This document shows positions 1 through 8,436 of a DNA stretch of 64,000 nucleotides, piece after piece. How positions within the stretch are numbered: the first letter of the stretch is position 1; each line of letters starts with the position of its first letter. The notes beneath the pieces were generated by a model, which made no database searches, was not told the origin of the DNA, and saw only the letters and a list, made by a program, of their open reading frames with translations. Source of the stretch: Bacillota bacterium (GTDB taxonomy: Bacteria; Bacillota; Clostridia; Christensenellales; Aristaeellaceae); assembly GCA_023459275.1 (NCBI GenBank), contig JAEWVC010000105.1:1-64000 (forward strand). The letters run 5' to 3'. Position numbers and translations under genes: made by a program.

Positions 1-34
1 GGGGGGGGGCGCCCCCCCCCCCCCCCCCCCGGGG
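1..34. repeat. G/C homopolymer palindrome at window edge
   Basis: The window opens with nine G, then C, G, about nineteen C and four G, so G9-CG-C9 forms a perfect palindrome. It lies just after the stop of the first gene on the minus strand, so it could fold as a terminator stem. A run this pure at the very edge is more likely a contig-end or assembly artefact. Confidence 0.5.
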
Positions 35-44
35 AGGGAAGCGG

Positions 45-1418
45 TTACTTGAAATAGCGGTCCAGCGCGTCCTGGAACTGCTGCTTGTAGGTTTCCTGGA
101 ACTGCGCGGGGGTGTAGTCGCCATTGAAGAAGGCGGCAAAGTCCGGGTTGATGCTCAGGGAATCCACCAGGTCGAACTGCTCGCGCAGGCCGCACGCAAA
201 CATGACGTCAAAGTTCTGGTCCTGGATCTCCGGCGTACGGCCGGTTACGCCGTACCACCAGTTAAGGGTCTCGGCGTCATCGCGGATGGAGGTGTCAAAA
301 TCGTACCAGTTGGTAAAATCGTAGAAGACATTGTACACCAATTCGGGGTCCTTGGTGCCCACGGGGATCATGTAATACTCGCCGGCGCTGAGTTTCATCT
401 TGTTGGTTTCCTGATTGCCGCTGGGGCCCACGGGCCATGGCACAAAGCACATGTCAAAGTCCAGCGCGGCGGCGGCGGTGCCGTCCCAGTTGTAGTCGGC
501 GTTCTGCGCAAGGATCCAGGCCGCGCCGGGGCACATGGCCACCTTGCCGTCGCGGTAGAGCCAGCGCATGGTGTTGCTGGGATCCTCGCTGTCATACGGA
601 TATGCGCAGTTGTAGGTAAGGTACATATCCTGCATGAGCTTCAGGACCTCGCCAACCTCAGGGCTGGAGAAGTTTTCCGTGGCATCGGTTGCCACACGGG
701 TGCCGTTGCTCATCATCAGGCCGTCAAAGGTTTCCACCTGGAACCCGCCGTAGCCGTACACGTCGGTGATGCCGTCCCCGTTGGAATCACGGGTCAGCTT
801 CTGGGCATATTCAATGAATTTGTCCCAGGTCCATTCCCCGCGCTTATACAGCTCGCGCGGGTCCGTAAGGTTCGCGTCCTCCACCATCTGCAGGTTGAAC
901 ATCAGCGGATAGGTCGCTTCCACCAGCGACTGCGCCGCGACCGGCTTCATCAGGTACGCCGCGCCGCCGCCCAGGTCCAGATAGTTCATGACGGCCTTGT
1001 TGCCGAAGATATCGCTGTCTTCCGGCAGGATGGATTTTAAGTCAATGCAGTAGCCGTTCATGGCGGCCGGGATGCCGATGGAGGTATCCACCAGATAGAT
1101 GTCGCACTCCGGCGTGCCGGCCAGGATGGAGGTGTTGACCGATTCGCGCAGGCCGACATAGGTCATGTTGACGTACTCAATGGTGACATTGTACTTTTCT
1201 TCCACCTTCTTGACCACGTCAAACATCAGTTGGTCGGATTCCAGGCCCTGATACGAAGGGTTGTCTTCAAGCGCCTTGCTGGTGCTGTCGTAGTACCTGT
1301 CCCACCACAGGCCGATGACGATATTCCGCTTTTCGCCTTCCGCCAGCGCCACGGGCGCCAGCAGGGAGCAAACCAGGACCATGGCCAGGAACAGGCCGAG
1401 CATTCTCTTGAGTTTCAT
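45..1418 (-). CDS. Extracellular sugar-binding protein (CUT1 ABC importer, family 1)
   Basis: A 457-aa exported solute-binding protein expected to capture an oligosaccharide at the cell surface and deliver it to the permease pair encoded just upstream (3267-5177). Residues 1-26 are a classic signal peptide (KLKR start, hydrophobic core, ALA cleavage) with no clear lipobox cysteine. Residues 211-219 form an EF-hand-like loop (D-x-N-x-D-G-x-x-D), common in this binding-protein family. The start is well placed behind AAGGAGGATG with a 6-nt spacer. It is the last gene of the long minus-strand glycan operon. The substrate is not determinable; the GH26 enzyme at the operon head suggests beta-mannan or a related beta-glycan. 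Confidence 0.85.
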   Translation of the reverse strand: MKLKRMLGLFLAMVLVCSLLAPVALAEGEKRNIVIGLWWDRYYDSTSKALEDNPSYQGLESDQLMFDVVKKVEEKYNVTIEYVNMTYVGLRESVNTSILAGTPECDIYLVDTSIGIPAAMNGYCIDLKSILPEDSDIFGNKAVMNYLDLGGGAAYLMKPVAAQSLVEATYPLMFNLQMVEDANLTDPRELYKRGEWTWDKFIEYAQKLTRDSNGDGITDVYGYGGFQVETFDGLMMSNGTRVATDATENFSSPEVGEVLKLMQDMYLTYNCAYPYDSEDPSNTMRWLYRDGKVAMCPGAAWILAQNADYNWDGTAAAALDFDMCFVPWPVGPSGNQETNKMKLSAGEYYMIPVGTKDPELVYNVFYDFTNWYDFDTSIRDDAETLNWWYGVTGRTPEIQDQNFDVMFACGLREQFDLVDSLSINPDFAAFFNGDYTPAQFQETYKQQFQDALDRYFK

Positions 1419-1451
1419 GATTCATCCTCCTTCATGCTTGCTGCGCATACC

Positions 1452-3200
1452 TTAGCGGACGCCAACGGAAACGGAGTAAACTTCCCAGGCAGAGCTGGCT
1501 TCGCACTGCATGCGGGCGCCCCATGTGGCTTTGTCCGCGCCGCAGTACTGTTCAATCAGCTCATAGGGGATCTGGCAGACGCCGTCCTTGCACACGGCGG
1601 TGCCGTTGTTGCCGTCACCCACGCGCATCCAACCCGCGGCGCAGTCGGGCATCACGATCCACATCTTGCCGTCCTCGCTTGTGTAATTGATGGTTACAAC
1701 GGAGCCGGGCACCAGCGCGTCAATGATGTTTTGAGGCATTTCCAGCCCATCCTGGCTCCAGGCCCCGGCGCTCTTTTGAAAACCCTCGAAGGGAACAAGG
1801 CCGCCCAAGGGGGAAAGCTCACCTATTGCGCCCACGCGCACGGCATACACCGTCCACGCTCCGCTGGCTTCGCACTGCATGCGCGCCCCCCAAGTGGATT
1901 TGTCAGCGCCGCACAGCGCTTCGATCATTTCATAGGTCACGTAGCATTTGCCGTCCACGCAGACCGCCTTGCCGTCGTTGCCAACGCGCATCCAGCCCGC
2001 GGCGCTGTCGGGCATCACGATCCACATATCGCCCGATTCGCTCTCATACTCGATTTCCACCATGGAGCCGGGCACCAGCGCGTCGATGATGTTTTGAGGC
2101 ATTTCCAGCCCGTCCTGACTCCAGGCTCCGGCGCTCTTTTGAAAGCCCTCAAACTCCACGGCGTTGCTTACCACGATCTGGGGTACCAGCTTGCCCACGG
2201 ATACGCTGTACACTTCCCACGCGCCGCTGGCCTCGCACTGCATGCGCGCGCCCCAGGTGCTCTTGTCCTCGCCGCAGAACTTTGCAATCAGCTCATAGGG
2301 GATCTGCGCGACGGATTTGGAATTGTTGATGTAGGCGCTGCCGTTTCCGCCGCCGCCTACGCGCATCCAGCCCGCGGCGCAGTCAGGCATCACGATCCAC
2401 ATGTCCCCAGTCTCGCTGCTGAACTCGATCTGCACGGCCGAGCCGGGCACCAGCGCGTCGATGATGTTTTGAGGCATTTCCAGCCCGTCCTGGCTCCAGG
2501 CCCCGGCGCTCTTCTGGAAGCCCTCAAACGCCACCGGGCCGGTCAGATAGCCCAGGTTGGAAAGGTCTGCGCCGGTGTCAGGCGCCACGTACACTGCCTG
2601 GGTATTGACCGGCAGGGCGTTGCCCTCCGCGTCCAGGAAGCGGATGTTGTCCACGTACATGCTCAAAGGTTTATTGCCCGTCTTGGTGGCATAGTTGTCG
2701 GTTTCCTTGGACAGGACCATGTAGTTGCCCGCGCCGGCGACGAACGCTTCTTCCTCATCCAGCGCGGCGGCGGCAGTCTTGGGGTTCTTCTTTTCCATGT
2801 AGACCGCCCACTCGCCGTAGGTCTTGTTCAGGTCTTCGCCGGTGTAGAAGTAGACGCGGCCCGAGCAGGCGTAGAATTTGCCGTCGCCCAGATCGATGCC
2901 CACATCCATGGTGACGGTGCGGACCTTGGCGATGTTTTCGCCCAGCAGGCCGTCAAGCGCGAAGGCGATGTACGGCGTTTTCTTTTGTACCTCCACCTTG
3001 AGCGCCTTGGAACCGGCATAGTCTGTCACGGAGAGCACGGACGCGTCCGCATTCCCTGTGCTCAGATCCATGCCCAGGAAGGCGTACACGCCGTCTTCAA
3101 AATCGATGACGGTCTTGTCGGCGCCTTCCGCCAGTGTGCTCCCCATGCCAGTGAGGAAGAGAGCTGCCATCAGCAGCAGAGCCAGTAACCTTTTATCCAA
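1452..3200 (-). CDS. Secreted protein with three tandem ~115-aa repeat modules, probable carbohydrate-binding
   Basis: A 582-aa exported protein of unrecognised family. Residues 1-25 are a signal peptide ending in LAEG. Residues about 28-200 look like a beta-rich CBM-type module. Three near-identical modules follow at about 222-338, 347-457 and 469-582. Each opens with FEGFQKSAGAWSQDGLEMPQ and repeats MWIVMPD, AAGWMRVG and TWGARMQCEAS. Conserved Trp and Cys in each repeat suit a surface glycan-binding role. The start is a TTG behind GGGAGGG with a 7-nt spacer. It sits between a permease pair and a solute-binding protein, so a glycan-capture function is inferred from context only. Confidence 0.75.
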   Translation of the reverse strand: MDKRLLALLLMAALFLTGMGSTLAEGADKTVIDFEDGVYAFLGMDLSTGNADASVLSVTDYAGSKALKVEVQKKTPYIAFALDGLLGENIAKVRTVTMDVGIDLGDGKFYACSGRVYFYTGEDLNKTYGEWAVYMEKKNPKTAAAALDEEEAFVAGAGNYMVLSKETDNYATKTGNKPLSMYVDNIRFLDAEGNALPVNTQAVYVAPDTGADLSNLGYLTGPVAFEGFQKSAGAWSQDGLEMPQNIIDALVPGSAVQIEFSSETGDMWIVMPDCAAGWMRVGGGGNGSAYINNSKSVAQIPYELIAKFCGEDKSTWGARMQCEASGAWEVYSVSVGKLVPQIVVSNAVEFEGFQKSAGAWSQDGLEMPQNIIDALVPGSMVEIEYESESGDMWIVMPDSAAGWMRVGNDGKAVCVDGKCYVTYEMIEALCGADKSTWGARMQCEASGAWTVYAVRVGAIGELSPLGGLVPFEGFQKSAGAWSQDGLEMPQNIIDALVPGSVVTINYTSEDGKMWIVMPDCAAGWMRVGDGNNGTAVCKDGVCQIPYELIEQYCGADKATWGARMQCEASSAWEVYSVSVGVR

Positions 3201-3266
3201 ACCGGATCCCTCCCTTATATTTTCTGTCCTTTCCCAAGGACAGGATTTCGTGATAATACGCGCGGC

Positions 3267-4247
3267 TCAGCCCACGATGCCGCTGCGTTCGATCCCCTCG
3301 ATAAAGCGTTTTTGAAGGACAAGGTACAGGATCACCACCGGGAGCATGGTGAGCACCACGCCCGCGTCCACATACAGCTCCTGTATGGCCGTGTCCAGGA
3401 TCTTGTCCAGCGTGGCGATGTTGACCTGCAGGGACGAAAGCCTCTTGCTCACCAGAACGTCGTTGCCGATGCGGAAAAGGTTGCCGAAAAAGGTGTCGTT
3501 GTACTGCCAGACCAGGGAAAACACCGCCACGGTGACGACTGCTGGGGTGGCATTGACCAGCATGATGCGGAAGAAGGTGTAAAAGGTGCCCGCGCCGTCC
3601 ACGAAGGCGGCTTCCTCAATTTCCGCGGGCAGGCCGCGGAAGAACTGGTTAAAGATGTAGATGTACAGCCCGGAGCGCAGCCCGCATCCCAGCGCCGTCA
3701 TAATGTATACAGGCCAGGGCGTACCCATCAGGTTGGTGCCTATATGGAGTAGTGAGAACAGCCCCAGCGGGTCAAAATTGCGGAAGGTGATATACAGCGG
3801 CAGCATGATGGCATGGGAGGGAAGGACGATCATCACCACCACGCAGGCGAACAGTACTTTTTTCAGCGGGAACTGAAAGCGCGCGAATCCATACCCCACG
3901 CAGGCGCACACCAGCACCTGGATGGCGGTGAGCGAAAGCGAATAGAGGATGGTGCGCAATACGGTGGGAAAGTAATCCATGCGCGCGATGGCGCGGGTGT
4001 ACCTTTCCAGCGTGGGCGAGATGGGGATGGTGAAAACCATGGGATTGTAAGCGTCCGAATTGGAGAAAAACGAGCTGCTCACGATGCCAATGACCGGCGC
4101 CAGGATCACATAGCTGATGCCCACCAGCAGGATCAGGCGGAAAATACGGAACAAAAGCGATTTGGCTCCGCCCTTCAGGCCGCTTTTGAAGTCATCGTAG
4201 CGCGCGCTGCGGCGGAAGGCGCGCCATTTGCCGATTTCAGGATGCAT
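3267..4247 (-). CDS. Carbohydrate ABC transporter permease (MalG type)
   Basis: A 326-aa inner-membrane subunit of a CUT1 importer with about six membrane segments. The cytoplasmic EAA loop reads EEAAFVDGAGTFYTFFRI and would dock the ATPase. An N-terminal basic cytoplasmic stretch of about 30 residues precedes the first membrane helix. The start ATG follows a very strong GGAAGGAGGAGGG site. It lies 18 nt after its partner permease (4266-5177) and upstream of the repeat protein and a binding protein. No ATPase gene is present in the locus, so a shared MsmK/UgpC-type ATPase elsewhere is expected. Confidence 0.88.
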   Translation of the reverse strand: MHPEIGKWRAFRRSARYDDFKSGLKGGAKSLLFRIFRLILLVGISYVILAPVIGIVSSSFFSNSDAYNPMVFTIPISPTLERYTRAIARMDYFPTVLRTILYSLSLTAIQVLVCACVGYGFARFQFPLKKVLFACVVVMIVLPSHAIMLPLYITFRNFDPLGLFSLLHIGTNLMGTPWPVYIMTALGCGLRSGLYIYIFNQFFRGLPAEIEEAAFVDGAGTFYTFFRIMLVNATPAVVTVAVFSLVWQYNDTFFGNLFRIGNDVLVSKRLSSLQVNIATLDKILDTAIQELYVDAGVVLTMLPVVILYLVLQKRFIEGIERSGIVG

Positions 4248-4265
4248 ACCGCCCTCCTCCTTCCA

Positions 4266-5177
4266 TCAGTTGTAGTAGAATGTCCGCCGTTGGATAAAGG
4301 CAACCGCCAGCGCCAGCAGCGTTAAGACAATAACCGTGCTGGAAAGAACGAATGCCGAGCTTAAGCCGTAGTTGAATTCGGAAAAGGCCGTGGTGTAGGC
4401 AAGGTCCACCACATTGCTCTGCGCGAAGCTCACCACCATGGTATACACAACATTGGTGATGATATGCGGCATGACCATGGGGAAGGTTACCTTCCAAAAG
4501 GTCTCATAGGCGGTGGCGCCCTCTATGCGGGAGACCTCGTACAATGCGGCGGGGATGGTCTGCAGCGCGGCGATGAAGATAATGATCTGCACGCCGGAGG
4601 CCGTGATGATATCGCTGATGCGGCTCACCGCGCCCACCACGTAATCCAGCACCACGCCCGGGATGGCCAGGCTTTCAAACAGCCCATAGTAATAGCCCAG
4701 GTTCACAGCCGATCCCATGGAGGAGGAAACCTCGCTGCTTACGGAGCTTAAACCCCCGGTCATCATCTGCGCGCTCATGGCCATGGCGTCCACAATCGCG
4801 CCGGCGTTCAGGATCACTGGCAGAAAAAAGATCGCGCGCACAAGGCCCCGGCCCTTGAATTTACGGTTGAGCAGCATGGCGACAAAGAGGCTGAAGAAGA
4901 TGACGAGCGGTACGTCGATCAGCATATTGCCCAGCGACGCGGTCAGCACCTGTTTGAACGTTGCGTGGGCGCGGAAGGCGTACACAAAGTTTTCAAAGCC
5001 GACAAACACCGCCTCGTAGCCGCTGCCGGAGCCTACGGACAGCTCGGACAGGGAGAAGCGCACGTTGAGGATCAGGCAGTAGACATAGAAGAACAGAAAG
5101 CCCATAAGCCAGGGCAGGATAAACAGATACCCCTTCACAACGCGTTTCTGGCTGAAGCTCAGGCGCGGCTTATTCAC
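4266..5177 (-). CDS. Carbohydrate ABC transporter permease (MalF type)
   Basis: A 303-aa membrane protein, partner of the MalG-type permease that follows. Six hydrophobic segments are visible, with the EAA-like loop LYEVSRIEGATAYETFWKV in the second half. The N-terminus (SFSQKRVVKGYLFILPWLMG) is typical of CUT1 MalF-type subunits. The start is GTG in a GTGA overlap with the stop of the DUF5696 gene, indicating translational coupling. Confidence 0.88.
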   Translation of the reverse strand: MNKPRLSFSQKRVVKGYLFILPWLMGFLFFYVYCLILNVRFSLSELSVGSGSGYEAVFVGFENFVYAFRAHATFKQVLTASLGNMLIDVPLVIFFSLFVAMLLNRKFKGRGLVRAIFFLPVILNAGAIVDAMAMSAQMMTGGLSSVSSEVSSSMGSAVNLGYYYGLFESLAIPGVVLDYVVGAVSRISDIITASGVQIIIFIAALQTIPAALYEVSRIEGATAYETFWKVTFPMVMPHIITNVVYTMVVSFAQSNVVDLAYTTAFSEFNYGLSSAFVLSSTVIVLTLLALAVAFIQRRTFYYN

Positions 5178-7789
5178 AGGCCGTCCACCTCCCCAAAGCG
5201 GTATCCCTGCGCCGGGACCGTAAGCCCGTCCGCGCTAAGCGGGGCATCGCCGTAGTTGATATAGATCCGGACGCCGTTGTCATAGGTAACTTTCACGACG
5301 CCGTTTGAAAGCGTCTCATGGCCTGCCATCAGCGCGCCGCTGACGGGCTTGAGCGCTTCGTTCAGAAACGCGTAGGCCTTGGCCGCCGTGTCCTTCCAAG
5401 CGGAAAAAGTGGTGGCGTAAAAGCGGTTCAGGCCCGTATACTTCATCTGCGTGGCTTCCTCATAGGTGAAAATATAGCGGCAGGAGGCGCCATACTCGAT
5501 CAGGTGCAAAAGGTCCGCCCGGGTGCCGGCGCTGTCCTTCACGTTGAGCGCAAGCCCTGTGTAATCTACGCAGCCGTGCAGGATTATTTCATACAGCGGG
5601 ACGGATTCGTCCACAATGAAATATTCGCTGTCCTCTACCGGGGCGCCGATGATATGCGCCGCGTAGGGAAAGGCGTAGCCGTTGCCGCCGCTCACCATCA
5701 GCTTCCTGCCTGTGTCCGCAAGGGTATCAAACTGCGCAAGCACCACGTCCAGCGCCTGCTGGCGCGAAATCACATTGGTGCGGCGCTTGTCGGCGTGCAG
5801 CTCATCGCCCAGGTCGCGCAGGGAAACGCCCGTGACGTCATAGCTTTTGATGGCACCGGCAAAGGCCTGCACATAACGGGGCAGGAATTTGGGGCTCAGA
5901 AGGCTGTAAAGCGTCTCCTCATACCCCAGGGAGGAGGTACGCCTCAAGGTGCCCGGGTTCACCTGGCCCAGCACCGCCGCGTACCCCGAACCGTAATACC
6001 GCGAGCTTTCCAGACCGGCGGAATAGCGTTTGGAAATCATCGGAACGTTCTGGAAAGCCACGTCGGCGTACATTTCGCCGCCCAGTGTTTTAAGCGCGGC
6101 GTTCAGTTCTTCCAAGTCTTTCTTTCCGCCCAGCTTGCCGGTCACATTCACAGACCCGGCCGCGTCGTGGTAATATCCCCCGTTAAACCAGCCCTGCAGG
6201 TTCATCACCTGGTTTTTTATGCCCAGCGCGTCAAGCGCCCGCGCCATACCGGCGGCCTGGGCAAAGGTGGTCATGGGATACACCCGCTGGTAACTGACGC
6301 CCAGAAAATGAGCGGTCTGCTTGATGCCGCCGATCACATCATAATAGAAGGGGATATCGCCGCCAGCCGCTTTGCGCGTAAGCTTTCCTTCCGCTATCAG
6401 GCGGCTGCGGTAATAGGCCGCCAGCCCGGCGTACCCTTTGTTTTCTTCCGTCAGGAAGGCGTAGCGCACGGTGAGGTCCTCGTTGTACAGGTCCTTCTCC
6501 AGGATCGGCATATCGGCCTCGGCGCCGGAAACGCCGAACATGCTCAGCATGTCATAGCCGCGCAGCACGAAGGTGGGATAGGCGTAATTGTAGCTGTTGT
6601 AGCGGCCGGAGACGTCCGCGGTTACATAGCACAGGGGCGCGCCGCGCTCAATGGTGGCAAGCACGCTGCTGTTTTCACGGCAGATGCCATACAGCGGAAG
6701 TCGGGCGGTTTGGGTATTCTGCGTCTTTAAATAATCAGCATCAATCAGGTCCATGCCATAAATATACTGGGAATAGGCGGCCGTGCCGCTCTTGCCGTTG
6801 TTGAAGCGGATGAGTGAGCCGGAGCCGTTGGGCACCACCAGATAGCCCGTTTCATCGGTGCCGGCAGCGCCGAAGGACCGCAGCAATTGGATGCGGTAGA
6901 TCTTTCCGCCGCCTTCTTCCTTCATGGCGCTGACCGGTACGCTGACCTTGAGCGCGTCGCCGTCCAGGCGGTATTCCAGCGCCACGGTAAAGGAGAGCTC
7001 CTCCTCCTGGGTTTCGCCGCCCAGCGCCATCTGCTGGTAATAATCCTCCTGCGTAAAGCCGGCGGACTTCAAGATCACATCGATCTTGGCCTGGCTTTTC
7101 AGGTTGGTGCGCGCCGCCTTGATCAGGCTCATCAGACCGCCGCCGCCGTCGGTATACATGCGTTTCATGGTCGCGGCGTCCGCGTCGCTGATCTTAGCCA
7201 GGATGCCGTCGAACTTTTCGCTTGACAGATAATATGGCACATAGTACGCGATGGTCTTCTTTTCCCCCAGCACGTAGACAAAGCGCACGCCGCCCGCAAT
7301 GCTCTCCGCCGTCACCTGGCCGCGGGCCACGGACATGCTGTAGGAATCGTAGGTGCCGGCCGTGCGGGCGGCATTGTAATAGTCCAGGATGAACTGGGAG
7401 CGCAGATAATTGACGTTTGTTTTGTTGGCCACAGGGTCCTGGGCGGCGCCGATGGGATTGGAGCGCACCAACACCCCCGTGCGCGTGTCAACTACGGCGA
7501 CCTCCGCCGTTTCCGGGTCGGCGTACAGCCGGAGCAGCCCGTTTTCGGCGGCCAGCGCCATACCGGGCACGGCGGGGCTTGTGTCCGCAAGGGGCGTAAA
7601 GGCGCTGCCGGCCTCGTAGTCATAGGCGCCCTTCAGCGACTTTTTGTATGCGTCATAGAACTGGTAATGAAGCAGATAATAGGTAAGATAGAGGAGCGCG
7701 CCGGCCAGGAGGGCGCACAGCAAAGCCAGCAGCAGCTTTTTGAGCGTGCCGTTTTGCCGTATGCCCCTCGTTTTCCGCATCGTCGTCAT
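5174..7789 (-). CDS. Membrane-anchored DUF5696 protein, possibly glycoside-hydrolase-like
   Basis: An 871-aa protein with a single N-terminal membrane anchor (about residues 17-40) and a large extracellular part. By memory of the family it matches DUF5696, found in Bacillota beside sugar ABC transporters. Residues about 490-760 read like a (beta/alpha)8 barrel with several acidic strand ends (for example VSLRDLGDELHADKR and FIVDESVPLYE). The last ~60 residues look like a beta-sandwich cap. This resembles a surface glycosidase but no catalytic pair is proven. It sits between the Yip1-like gene and a permease pair, and its stop overlaps the next start. The start has only a weak GAGAG site; a second Met lies three codons in. 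Confidence 0.7.
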   Translation of the reverse strand: MTTMRKTRGIRQNGTLKKLLLALLCALLAGALLYLTYYLLHYQFYDAYKKSLKGAYDYEAGSAFTPLADTSPAVPGMALAAENGLLRLYADPETAEVAVVDTRTGVLVRSNPIGAAQDPVANKTNVNYLRSQFILDYYNAARTAGTYDSYSMSVARGQVTAESIAGGVRFVYVLGEKKTIAYYVPYYLSSEKFDGILAKISDADAATMKRMYTDGGGGLMSLIKAARTNLKSQAKIDVILKSAGFTQEDYYQQMALGGETQEEELSFTVALEYRLDGDALKVSVPVSAMKEEGGGKIYRIQLLRSFGAAGTDETGYLVVPNGSGSLIRFNNGKSGTAAYSQYIYGMDLIDADYLKTQNTQTARLPLYGICRENSSVLATIERGAPLCYVTADVSGRYNSYNYAYPTFVLRGYDMLSMFGVSGAEADMPILEKDLYNEDLTVRYAFLTEENKGYAGLAAYYRSRLIAEGKLTRKAAGGDIPFYYDVIGGIKQTAHFLGVSYQRVYPMTTFAQAAGMARALDALGIKNQVMNLQGWFNGGYYHDAAGSVNVTGKLGGKKDLEELNAALKTLGGEMYADVAFQNVPMISKRYSAGLESSRYYGSGYAAVLGQVNPGTLRRTSSLGYEETLYSLLSPKFLPRYVQAFAGAIKSYDVTGVSLRDLGDELHADKRRTNVISRQQALDVVLAQFDTLADTGRKLMVSGGNGYAFPYAAHIIGAPVEDSEYFIVDESVPLYEIILHGCVDYTGLALNVKDSAGTRADLLHLIEYGASCRYIFTYEEATQMKYTGLNRFYATTFSAWKDTAAKAYAFLNEALKPVSGALMAGHETLSNGVVKVTYDNGVRIYINYGDAPLSADGLTVPAQGYRFGEVDGL

Positions 7790-7803
7790 TTCTCTCGCTC
7801 CCG

Positions 7804-8436
7804 CTACGACCGAAAGATCAGTTCGGTGTAGATGCTTCTAAAGAAGGTGAGTACCTGTGAAAAAAGGTTGATGACCAGCAGCAGCAGGAAAATGATAATG
7901 AAAACCGCCAGCAGCGTCAAAAACAGGGTGGCCAAGGTTTTGCCCAGGGTGTAATTGTGCACCTGCATGATGCCGGTCAAAGCCATCACGGCCGCGTAGG
8001 CGATGCCCGCCGCCAGGGTCAGCGTATAGAAGGCTTCCTCATTTTCCGCCACCGCCTGGCTTAATACGGTCGCCAGCGCAAACGTCACAATCAGCGGCAG
8101 CATGGCGTACCCAACGGCGATCACAATGTCCTTGAAGCGCCCTTCGCCGTCCATCAGGCAGGTGATGGACCAATTGCCCACGCACAGGATCACAAACAGC
8201 GAAAGAACCCCGAACAATTCCGTAAGGCTGTTGACTGTCTGCGGGTTGACCGGGTTGACCACGAAGCTGGCGTACATACGGTTCAGGGAAAAGCTCAGGG
8301 AAAACAGCACAACCAGCAGCAAGGCAATAGGCACGCTGCCCCTCTCCTGGTGCCGGATCCAGTAGAAGCCGTCCGAGGGATGGCTGAATGTGTAGAACAG
8401 ATACCGCCACTTTTCGCGGCTGAAGAGTTCTTTCAT
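7804..8436 (-). CDS. Yip1-family five-helix membrane protein
   Basis: A 210-aa integral membrane protein with about five hydrophobic segments after an N-terminal cytoplasmic stretch that includes FYTFSHPSDGFYWIRHQERG, a typical opening of bacterial Yip1-domain proteins. The molecular role of these proteins in Bacillota is unknown. Its ATG overlaps the NHL gene stop as ATGA, so the two are translated together. Conserved placement within a sugar-importer operon suggests an accessory role in transporter assembly or envelope sensing, which is inference. Confidence 0.7.
   Translation of the reverse strand: MKELFSREKWRYLFYTFSHPSDGFYWIRHQERGSVPIALLLVVLFSLSFSLNRMYASFVVNPVNPQTVNSLTELFGVLSLFVILCVGNWSITCLMDGEGRFKDIVIAVGYAMLPLIVTFALATVLSQAVAENEEAFYTLTLAAGIAYAAVMALTGIMQVHNYTLGKTLATLFLTLLAVFIIIFLLLLVINLFSQVLTFFRSIYTELIFRS

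Noticed and set aside
1230..3188. 652-codon open frame on the plus strand
   Set aside because: It is antisense to the triplicated secreted protein, has no signal, domain or ribosome site, and mirrors the minus-strand repeats.
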